From JALYRV01 sp040902895 (lineage in GTDB: Bacteria > Acidobacteriota > Vicinamibacteria > Vicinamibacterales > SCN-69-37), in contig JBBDWL010000049.1 of assembly GCA_040902895.1 (NCBI GenBank), forward strand, positions 62,001 through 126,000: DNA of 64,000 nucleotides. The letters run 5' to 3'. The stretch's first letter is position 1. Every line of letters begins with the position of its first letter. The notes under the pieces were generated by a model. That model saw nothing but the letters and a program-made list of their open reading frames with translations, ran no database searches and was not told the origin of the DNA. Of the stretch, positions 1 to 6,231 are shown in pieces. A program made the translations under genes and the position numbers.

Positions 1-1
1 A

Positions 2-112
2 ATCGCGTCGCTGCTGCTCACGACCGAAGCCATGGTCTGCGACCTTCCTGAAGAGAAGAAGGAAGCGCCGATGGGCCACGGCGGCGGCGGTGGCATGGGC
101 GGCATGTACTGA
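2..112 (+). CDS. groL: Chaperonin GroEL, C-terminal end only (5' partial)
   Basis: The first 37 codons of the window are the end of a protein whose last residues are AMVCDLPEEKKEAP followed by a Gly/Met-rich tail, GGGGGMGGMY, before a TGA at 110-112. A TEAMV(x)D-P-EKK stretch followed by a GGM-repeat tail is the hallmark of the GroEL C terminus, where the flexible tail projects into the folding chamber. The rest of the gene, about 500 residues, lies before the window, so ATPase and apical domains cannot be checked. A Rho-independent terminator at 190-223 closes the transcript. A 9-bp tandem repeat starts on the stop codon itself. Confidence 0.93.
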   Translation: MASLLLTTEAMVCDLPEEKKEAPMGHGGGGGMGGMY

Positions 113-179
113 GTAAGTCGAGTAAGTCGAGTAAGTCGAGTAAGTCGAGTAAGACGAGTAAGACGAGTAAGGAAGTAAG
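111..179. repeat. 9-bp tandem repeat GAGTAAGTC at the groL stop codon
   Basis: Four perfect copies of GAGTAAGTC (111-146) are followed by two of GAGTAAGAC (147-164) and degenerate units up to about 179. The first unit overlaps the groL TGA. One reading frame on the plus strand contains TAA in every unit. The same array, again four GAGTAAGTC then GAGTAAGAC, occurs at 52021-52101 directly after another stop codon. The function is unknown; it sits between the stop codon and the terminator. Confidence 0.9.
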
Positions 180-189
180 AAATGCGGAG

Positions 190-223
190 GGCCCGGCGGG
201 AAACTGCCGGGCCTTTCGTTTTT
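190..223 (+). terminator. Rho-independent terminator of groL
   Basis: An 8-bp perfect stem, GGCCCGGC (190-197) with GCCGGGCC (206-213), and an 8-nt loop are followed by a T-rich run ending in TTTTT. It lies 77 nt after the groL stop. The plus-strand transcript ends here; the next gene, on the minus strand, stops at 222, so the element may act in both directions. The sequence GGAGGGCCCGG before and within the stem recurs at the terminator near 30859. Confidence 0.85.
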
Positions 224-1175
224 AAACCCGGGTGATCAGGGCCAGCAACCCGATCAGCGCCATTGCTGCCGAAACCCAGACCCATCGCGAGTTCGGTGGC
301 ACCATGGCGGCAGCGCCGGACTGATTCAGCGTCTGGATGAGCGTAGGATCGCCGTAGAGTGCCCCCTGCTTGTCCTCGGCAACGGTGCGCCCGGCCCGGA
401 TCGCATCCAGCACACCCGTGACAGTCACCGACTCCGCGAAGACATACGTGCGGCAGAGACCGAGCGGCGCAATCATGTGGAAGTCGGACGACCCGATCGG
501 TGCGACGCCAGGATTGACGGCGTGGACGCGCGTGAAGAAAGCCGATAGCTCGTCGCGTCCACTCGCGAGCGACTCCGTCAGCGGATGCGCGACTTCCGCG
601 CCATCGAGGCGCGCGAGCATCGCGTCGCTGCCCCGCCAGTAGCGTCCCACGGGATGCGCGGCGACCGCCACACCGCCCTGCGCATGTATGGCATCGATCA
701 TTTCGACGTCCGGCAGGCGCCAGTCAATCGTGCTGGTGATACCGACGGCAACCAGATGAAAGCGCGGCGTTGTGACTTCCTGCGCGGGGATGAGGAGGGG
801 GAGCCGCGGGCCGTGACCGCCTTCGCCAAGGCTCCGGCGAGTCCGCCGACGCGCTTCGCGCGAAGGCGGATGGGCCGCGCCACCCGCCTCGTCCGCCGAA
901 AATAAGCCGGGCATGATTTTCGGGGCGAGCATCTGGTTGTGATTTGACACGACGATGGCGTGCAGGCCGCGGCGTGAGGCTTCGCGCGCGAGCTCCCATG
1001 GCGGCAGTGCACCGTCGCCGGGAAACGCGTGCACGTGAAAGTCGGCGACGATCAGGTGATAGGGCCCGACACGCTTCGGATCGGCGGCACGCGCGGTGTC
1101 GAGCAGCGAACCACCGGCCGCGGCGGCCGCGACGAGCGCCCATGACAGCCATCTTGCCGCCCTCACGACAGCCAT
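222..1175 (-). CDS. Secreted or membrane-anchored PHP-domain phosphoesterase-like protein
   Basis: The 317-residue protein starts with a signal-like segment (RWLSWALVAAAAAGG) and then a PHP domain. Visible metal-ligand motifs are DFHVHAFPGDG, SNHNQ, the AAHP of the mid-domain and SSDFH near the end. PHP proteins are metal-dependent hydrolases of phosphoesters. A hydrophobic helix at the very C terminus (MALIGLLALI) suggests anchoring, with the catalytic domain outside the cytoplasm. The start at 1175 overlaps the end of the upstream membrane-protein gene by 13 nt. An arginine-rich stretch of about 20 residues between the second and third motifs comes from a palindromic DNA insertion (817-869). 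The frame stays open far upstream of 1175, but that part is out-of-frame readout of the neighbour. Confidence 0.75.
   Translation of the reverse strand: MAVVRAARWLSWALVAAAAAGGSLLDTARAADPKRVGPYHLIVADFHVHAFPGDGALPPWELAREASRRGLHAIVVSNHNQMLAPKIMPGLFSADEAGGAAHPPSREARRRTRRSLGEGGHGPRLPLLIPAQEVTTPRFHLVAVGITSTIDWRLPDVEMIDAIHAQGGVAVAAHPVGRYWRGSDAMLARLDGAEVAHPLTESLASGRDELSAFFTRVHAVNPGVAPIGSSDFHMIAPLGLCRTYVFAESVTVTGVLDAIRAGRTVAEDKQGALYGDPTLIQTLNQSGAAAMVPPNSRWVWVSAAMALIGLLALITRV
817..869. repeat. Palindromic element inserted within the PHP-domain coding region
   Basis: CCGCCTTCG (817-825) and its exact complement CGAAGGCGG (861-869) bracket 35 nt. The segment is read in frame by the minus-strand gene as Arg/Ser-rich sequence (REARRRTRRSLGEGG) that interrupts the PHP domain between its SNHNQ motif and the strand LLIPAQEV. 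The composition differs from the rest of the protein. It resembles in-frame palindromic elements known from other bacteria, but the family was not identified. Confidence 0.6.
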
Positions 1176-1729
1176 CCGTAAATCCGCGGCACGAGGCCGA
1201 CCGCCTTCTCGAGATAGACCGCAGCCACAAGCCAGGTCAGGGCCTGATGCACCAGCGTGCGCATCACCGCACCGCGCGCCGAGGTCTGCAGCACCTCCAG
1301 ACAGAAGGCGTGCACAATCCGGAACGTCAGCGCGATTGGCACGAGCGCCACGAACAGCATCGGCCGCCACGCGGCAAAACCAAACGATGCCGCCATGACC
1401 GACGACAACAACACCCATAGCGACCACGGCGCGTGCCCCATCAACACAAGCGCAATGGCGCGATTGCTCGTCACCCGTCCGGCGGGAGCCGAGGCCACGA
1501 GCGCGGCGGCAATCAGCACGTGCAACAGCGGCACGAACATCCAGCTCACGGCAAGGCTCGCCACCAGCGCAAGCGTGACGCGTCCCGTCGCGCTCACACT
1601 TGCGGCGACGCCGATCAGCACGGAGAAGAAGAGAACGTAATACAGGATGTACGAGGCGCCGACGGCGGGGGCCTGAGCATAAACACGCCGTGGGTTTAGC
1701 AGAATCCGGAGTTCCGGGGATACAACCAA
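1163..1729 (-). CDS. Polytopic membrane protein (Yip1-like), function unknown
   Basis: The 188-residue protein begins PELRILLNPRRVYAQAP, a short cytoplasmic lead-in of the type seen in Yip1-domain proteins, and then has about five hydrophobic helices (SYILYYVLFFSVLIGV, LALVASLAVSWMFV, WSLWVLLSSVMAA, MLFVALVPIALTF, and a C-terminal one). No catalytic motif is visible. The start is a TTG at 1729, three nucleotides after the stop of the TonB-family gene, so the two genes are probably co-transcribed; no good Shine-Dalgarno sequence is seen. It overlaps the PHP gene downstream. The Yip1 assignment is tentative. Confidence 0.6.
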   Translation of the reverse strand: MVVSPELRILLNPRRVYAQAPAVGASYILYYVLFFSVLIGVAASVSATGRVTLALVASLAVSWMFVPLLHVLIAAALVASAPAGRVTSNRAIALVLMGHAPWSLWVLLSSVMAASFGFAAWRPMLFVALVPIALTFRIVHAFCLEVLQTSARGAVMRTLVHQALTWLVAAVYLEKAVGLVPRIYGWLS

Positions 1730-1732
1730 AAA

Positions 1733-2602
1733 CTAGCGAAGGGTGAATGTGAGCGCGATGGTCACGATGATCGGGACCGGTTGGCCGGTGGATTTGAGCA
1801 CGCCGGGCTTGAATTTCCACTGCCGCACGGCCTCGAGCGCTTTCTGATCCAGCCCGTAGGCCCTGTCGAGCGAGCGGACGATGCGAAGATCGGCCAGCCG
1901 GCCGTCGGGCATGACCACGCCCTCGATTTCGACTTCGCCCTGAATCTTGGCGCGCATCGCCTCGGCCGTGTATGCCGGTTTGACCTCCGACAGCACCGTG
2001 GGATCCGTGACGAGGCTGCCGGGACGATACCGGCCGCCGCCCGTGCCGCCGCCCTCGCCTGGCCCGATGCCCGACCCTGTGCCTTCGCCGCTGCCCGTGC
2101 CGCGTCCGGTGCCCGCGCCGCCGCCGGTGCCCGATCCTGCGGAGACCGGTGTCGAGAGCGCCGACAGCGTGCCGGGAACGGTGATCGGCGCCTGCGTGGT
2201 AATCGGCGGCAGCACCGGCTGCGGAAGCTGCGGCACCACGGGAGTCGGAATGGGCGTGGGCTTCGACACCGGCGGCTTCGGCACTTCGATTTCGGCCTTC
2301 TTCGGCGGGTCTGGTGTCCTGTTGCCGCCGCCGCCACCGCCGCCGCCGGGCCCCGGCATGAAGACGTACACGACGTCAGGCGCCTCCGGCTGCAGCATGT
2401 CGCTGACGCCCGGCACCGTCATCACCACGACCATCGCGAGCAGAATCAGCAAATGGACAATGAGCGACGCGCCAAACGCACCGCTGACCCGCCTTTTGTT
2501 GGGACTGACGAGAAAGGGCCGGTCCGTCAGCCAGCCGGCAGCCGGCTCGACATTGCCGCCGGTGGGCGGAAGCGGATCGCCGGGGGTGTTGGCTGACTGC
2601 AT
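1733..2602 (-). CDS. TonB-family energy-transducer protein
   Basis: The 289-residue protein has the order cytoplasmic N terminus (about 1-45), one membrane helix (GASLIVHLLILLAMVVVMTV), a periplasmic linker and a C-terminal TonB fold. The linker is rich in Gly, Pro and Lys (PGPGGGGGGGG, KPPVSKPTPIPTP) and then in Gly-Thr-Ser. The C terminus carries AMRAKIQGEVEIEGVVMPDG and VRQWKFKPG, typical of the TonB C-terminal domain that contacts the TonB box of outer-membrane receptors. No ExbB/ExbD or receptor gene is nearby. It leads a leftward group with the membrane protein (4-nt spacing or less) and the PHP protein. Confidence 0.85.
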   Translation of the reverse strand: MQSANTPGDPLPPTGGNVEPAAGWLTDRPFLVSPNKRRVSGAFGASLIVHLLILLAMVVVMTVPGVSDMLQPEAPDVVYVFMPGPGGGGGGGGNRTPDPPKKAEIEVPKPPVSKPTPIPTPVVPQLPQPVLPPITTQAPITVPGTLSALSTPVSAGSGTGGGAGTGRGTGSGEGTGSGIGPGEGGGTGGGRYRPGSLVTDPTVLSEVKPAYTAEAMRAKIQGEVEIEGVVMPDGRLADLRIVRSLDRAYGLDQKALEAVRQWKFKPGVLKSTGQPVPIIVTIALTFTLR

Positions 2603-2686
2603 TGGGATGGTTCTATTGTCGCCCCTCGAAGCGCGGGCTGCAAATAAGACGCCGCGGCCCCATCTTTAGACCGCCAGCGGCCGAGC

Positions 2687-3190
2687 TCATTTCCAGGTCG
2701 CGCGATAGACGGCCACAGCGCCCGCGGCAGTGAGCGCTGTGCGAGTGGCGTTCGCGTCGCCGGTCCGCACGTGGACGCCGAGCAGCCAGCTGCCGTTCTC
2801 AACGGCCGCCTGAGCCGACTCCGCATCGGCCCGCGAAAGGCCCGCGCGCTCGAGGTGGTCCGCCAGGCTTCCCGCCGCGTGGCCGGCCGCTTCGCCAAGC
2901 TCGGCGGCCAGCGGTCCGCCCGCAATCACGGGGCCGACGCCCGGCATCACGAGCGCCATCGCCGCCAGCACGTGAGCGCCCAGCTCGCCGAGCCGCGCCG
3001 CGGGCATCGAGTCTTCAATCTCGACGCCTGGCGTGGCGTCAAGCGTCCTGGCGGCTCGCACCTCCTCGTCATGCGTGCGCGCGATGACCGAGAGATCGTC
3101 GCGGCCCACACCCTGCGCGTGCAGCGCGGCCGCCGCGCGCGCGGCGGATGACGGATCGTTGAACAGGGCCAGCAGCAAAGGATGTGTCAT
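2687..3190 (-). CDS. General-stress-type (YflT/17M-like) protein
   Basis: The 167-residue protein has an N-terminal half (LLLALFNDPSSAARAAAALHAQGVGRDDLSVIAR) like the small alpha/beta domain of general stress protein 17M/YflT, where a loop between strand and helix is followed by DDLSVI. The centre is Gly/Ala-rich and hydrophobic (LGAHVLAAMALVMPGVGPVIAGGPLAAEL), a glycine-zipper-like membrane-active segment. The C-terminal part is another small alpha/beta unit. The ATG at 3190 was preferred over one 24 nt upstream because the protein similarity begins there. The gene stands alone, transcribed leftward. Confidence 0.6.
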   Translation of the reverse strand: MTHPLLLALFNDPSSAARAAAALHAQGVGRDDLSVIARTHDEEVRAARTLDATPGVEIEDSMPAARLGELGAHVLAAMALVMPGVGPVIAGGPLAAELGEAAGHAAGSLADHLERAGLSRADAESAQAAVENGSWLLGVHVRTGDANATRTALTAAGAVAVYRATWK

Positions 3191-3268
3191 TCTCTTGAGC
3201 GGGGTCCCCTGCACCCCGCATAGCTCGGTCGCTCACGGGGCGCCAACCCCCGTTCCGCTCCCTCGCGG

Positions 3269-4108
3269 TTACTGTGCATAGTACCCGTCGCGGGCACGCA
3301 CTGTCACGCCGGGACGCGTCGCGCGCACATCGATGTCGCGCCAGCCCGCCGCCCCCGGCACGAAGGGCCGCGCGGGCGTGTAGCCGATCAGATACTGGCG
3401 TCGCAGCTCCTGCGCAATCGCGCGCAACGTCTCGGGCAGGCGGCGCGTGCTGCGCTCGTGGAACGCGCGGCCGCCGGTGACGGTCGCGAGATGCGTGAAG
3501 AGCACTGGCATTCGCCGGCCGAGCGCGACGGGATAGATCATCACATCCGACCGACGAGCCCGCTGAACCACCTCGTCGGCCGACGCCTCGCTGTAGCGGT
3601 CGTCGCCGTCAGACAGCACGATGAGCGCGCGGCGGCCCGAGGAGGGCTGCAAGCGGTCGACGGCATCAAGCACCGCGTCGTGCAGGCTGGTGGTACCCCA
3701 CGATTGCAGGCGGTCGAGCGCGCGGAACTGCGCGTCACGGTCTGACGACAGCGGCGCAATCACGTCCACTCTGCCGCCGATCGACATCACCATTGACTGA
3801 TCCTCGGGCCGCAGCGATCCCAGGAAGATACGGGCCGCCGATTTCGCGACCGCCAGCCGATCGCCCGTCATGCTGAAGCTCGAATCGACGGCAATGGCGG
3901 CCGACAGCGGGAAATCGCCTTCGGCAAACACCGTGATGCGCTGGCTGACGCCGTCCTCGCGCACGTCGAAATCCTCGGCGCGGAGCCCTTCGACCGGACG
4001 TCCCCGCGCGTCGGTCGCGCTGGCATAAATCTCAATCTGATTGACGCTCGAGGTGAATTGCGGCGCCGCAAGGGCGATCAGCCCGGCCATGGCGATCAAA
4101 CGGTTCAT
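3269..4108 (-). CDS. VWFA-related protein of the acidobacterial type
   Basis: The 279-residue protein has a short signal peptide (MNRLIAMAGLIALAAPQF), then an Ig-like lead-in with the sequence VEGLRAEDFDVREDGVSQRI, and a von Willebrand A domain. The MIDAS metal site is visible as DSSFS, the threonine in GTTSLHDA, and SDGDD. The phrase AEDFxVxEDGxxQxI before the VWA fold and the ending with RRQYLIGYTP are characteristic of the family described as VWFA-related Acidobacterial domain, which is the best taxonomic hint in the window. The role is probably extracytoplasmic protein binding; the partner is unknown. Its start faces tatA, with 27 nt between them. Confidence 0.85.
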   Translation of the reverse strand: MNRLIAMAGLIALAAPQFTSSVNQIEIYASATDARGRPVEGLRAEDFDVREDGVSQRITVFAEGDFPLSAAIAVDSSFSMTGDRLAVAKSAARIFLGSLRPEDQSMVMSIGGRVDVIAPLSSDRDAQFRALDRLQSWGTTSLHDAVLDAVDRLQPSSGRRALIVLSDGDDRYSEASADEVVQRARRSDVMIYPVALGRRMPVLFTHLATVTGGRAFHERSTRRLPETLRAIAQELRRQYLIGYTPARPFVPGAAGWRDIDVRATRPGVTVRARDGYYAQ

Positions 4109-4135
4109 CGCTCAGGCAGATGATAGAATCGTGCC

Positions 4136-4309
4136 ATGGGACCCATTGGTATCTGGGAATTGCTCATTATTCTCTTCATCATCGTGCTCATCTTTGGGGC
4201 GACCCGGCTGCCGCAGATTGGCGGCGGCATCGGCAAGGGCATCAAGAACTTCAAAGACGCGATGAGAGACAACGACGCGACCGATTCGAACGATCGGCCC
4301 CGCCGCTAG
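4136..4309 (+). CDS. tatA: Twin-arginine translocase subunit TatA/TatE
   Basis: The 57-residue protein reads MGPIGIWELLIILFIIVLIF, then GATRLPQIGGGIGKGIKNFKD and a charged tail ending DRPRR. A single N-terminal helix, the FG hinge (here IFGATRLPQ) and an amphipathic helix with GKGIKNFK are diagnostic for TatA-type subunits, which oligomerise to form the passage for folded proteins across the cytoplasmic membrane. It is slightly shorter than most TatA proteins. No tatB or tatC is nearby, as is common outside Proteobacteria. Its stop codon overlaps the stop of selB by 4 nt on the opposite strand. Confidence 0.92.
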   Translation: MGPIGIWELLIILFIIVLIFGATRLPQIGGGIGKGIKNFKDAMRDNDATDSNDRPRR

Positions 4310-6219
4310 AGCACGATCCGCTTGTTGCCGACGCGGCGCGTGACGCGCTCGCGGTCCAGATATTCCAGCAGCGGGATGGCAAATTTCCTCGTCACGCCAT
4401 ACCGCGTCTTGAACACCGCCACATCCAGTGATTGCAGCTGCCGCACATCGGCCTTGAGTCGCGCGAGCGTGTCGGGGTGATACAGCAGCGTATCGAGCCG
4501 CACGATCTGCTTCTGTTTGACCAGCAGCGCGGCGATGCGTTGAACGATGTCGAGGGGGGCGCCGATCAATCCAGCCAGTTCCTGCGCATCCGGCGCCTGA
4601 TACCCTGCCTCGCGCGTGCGCTGCTGAATCGCCTCGCTCACGCGCGCCTCATCGTCGGCCAGCGACATGCGGTGGCCCGCCGCGGCGAGCCGCTCGCGGC
4701 CCGTAATGCGTGCGCGCTGTTCCAGCCGCTGCAGAAGGGCCGCGGCAATGTCGCGCGGCACGCCCGGCAGCGCGCGCTCGCGCAGCTCTTCGCGCGGCAG
4801 TCCCTCTGACAGCGGTGTCGATGCGTGATGCTTCGCGAGGACATCGAGCACGCGTGTCTCGAGCGCGGTGGCGACCTCCACGGCGATCAGCCGTTCGCCC
4901 AGCCTCACGATCGTCTTGCCCGCCGACGTCGCGATGGTCTGCACCTGGTCGTGCGACAGGCCGGCGCGCGCCGTCAGCTCCTCCATCATGAGTCCGCGCA
5001 CGCCGGCCGCTTCGACCATGGCCACGACGGCGTCGGCGTCGGCCGCAAGTTTGGCAAATCGCGCGGCGGCTTTGACGCTGCGCACGGGCGCGCGACCGGG
5101 CGCAGGATCGATGACGCGGCCGCCGCCGATGGTCGCGAGCGGCGAGTCACTGCGCATGACGAAGCGATCACCGCGTGTGAGGACGGCCGGCGCCTCGAGC
5201 CTGATGCGCGCGAACGCCTTGGAGCCGGGGTCAAGCGACACGAGCGACACCAAATTCTGCCCGGCTGAATTAACGTGTCCATCGAGTCCGTTCGAATAGG
5301 CCGGACCGAGCGTGAGCCGTCCCATCACCTCGCTTGTGCCCTGATAGACGCGCACGCGCGCGCCGTTGCGGATGGGACGCGGCGAGTCGTTTTCGATCAC
5401 GGCGTCGAACCGGCGGGTGACGGTGAAGGCGCCGGCCACGCCGATCGTGTCGCCGCGGCCGATCTCACCCACCTCGATGCCGCCCAGGTTCACCGCGAGA
5501 CGGTTGCCGGCTTCCACGCGCGGGCGCGACTCGCCGTGCGACTGCTGGCCGCGCACGCGCACCGCGCGCCCGGCCGGCAGCAGCGCGTACTCCGCGCCCT
5601 CCTCGAGCGTGCCAGACACAAGCGTGCCGGTGACGACGGTGCCGAATCCCTTGACGGTGAACGCGCGATCGATGGGCAGCCGCGCGGGACCAGTGGCGGG
5701 CCGGGCGGATCCAGGGCCGGCGAGGCGGGCAATCGCGGCGCGCAGGTGGTCGAGTCCTTCGCCGGTGCGGCTCGAGACCGGCACGATCTCGGCGGCCTCC
5801 AAAAAGCTGCCGGCGATCATCTCGCGGACGTCGAGCTCCGCGACGGCGCGCATGTCGGCATCGGCAAGATCCGATTTCGTGAGGGCAATGACGCCGCGCG
5901 AGAGCCCGAGCAGCCGGCAGATCGCGAAATGCTCGCGCGTCTGCGGCATCACGCTCTCGTCGGCGGCGACGACGAGCAGCACCGCGTCGAAGCCGCCGGC
6001 GCCCGCGAGCATGTTGCGCACGAAGCGCTCGTGCCCGGGCACGTCGACGAACGCAACGTTGAGCCCGTCCTGCTGGTAGTGCGCGAACCCAAGATCGATC
6101 GTGATCCCGCGCGCCTTCTCTTCCTTCAGGCGATCGGGATCGACGCCGGTCAGCGCCTGAACAAGCGCACTCTTGCCGTGATCGATGTGACCGGCCGTGC
6201 CGATAACGAGCGAGCGCAC
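4306..6219 (-). CDS. selB: Selenocysteine-specific elongation factor SelB
   Basis: The 637-residue GTPase carries Sec-tRNA(Sec) to ribosomes paused at UGA codons marked by a SECIS hairpin. The N-terminal GTPase domain shows GTAGHIDHGKSALVQALTG (P loop), GITIDLGFA (switch I), DVPGHERF (G3) and TKSD (G4). Beta-barrel domains follow, and the C-terminal third is winged-helix-like, as needed for SECIS binding. It ends with the SelB-type helix LEYLDRERVTRRVGNKRIVL. EF-Tu would be about 395 residues and lacks this C-terminal extension. It lies 12 nt after rnr and is probably co-transcribed with it. selA, selD and tRNA-Sec are not in the window. Its presence supports the UGA-containing gene at 48373-49356. 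Confidence 0.95.
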   Translation of the reverse strand: MRSLVIGTAGHIDHGKSALVQALTGVDPDRLKEEKARGITIDLGFAHYQQDGLNVAFVDVPGHERFVRNMLAGAGGFDAVLLVVAADESVMPQTREHFAICRLLGLSRGVIALTKSDLADADMRAVAELDVREMIAGSFLEAAEIVPVSSRTGEGLDHLRAAIARLAGPGSARPATGPARLPIDRAFTVKGFGTVVTGTLVSGTLEEGAEYALLPAGRAVRVRGQQSHGESRPRVEAGNRLAVNLGGIEVGEIGRGDTIGVAGAFTVTRRFDAVIENDSPRPIRNGARVRVYQGTSEVMGRLTLGPAYSNGLDGHVNSAGQNLVSLVSLDPGSKAFARIRLEAPAVLTRGDRFVMRSDSPLATIGGGRVIDPAPGRAPVRSVKAAARFAKLAADADAVVAMVEAAGVRGLMMEELTARAGLSHDQVQTIATSAGKTIVRLGERLIAVEVATALETRVLDVLAKHHASTPLSEGLPREELRERALPGVPRDIAAALLQRLEQRARITGRERLAAAGHRMSLADDEARVSEAIQQRTREAGYQAPDAQELAGLIGAPLDIVQRIAALLVKQKQIVRLDTLLYHPDTLARLKADVRQLQSLDVAVFKTRYGVTRKFAIPLLEYLDRERVTRRVGNKRIVL

Positions 6220-6231
6220 CGTTGGGCGCGG

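Noticed and set aside
1176..1820. Extension of the PHP gene upstream of 1175
   Set aside because: The extra sequence is the out-of-frame reading of the membrane-protein gene and has no similarity to any domain.
4136..4309. The small Tat protein as TatB
   Set aside because: It is short, with the FGATRLPQ hinge and GKGIKNFK of TatA; TatB would be longer with a different hinge and helix.
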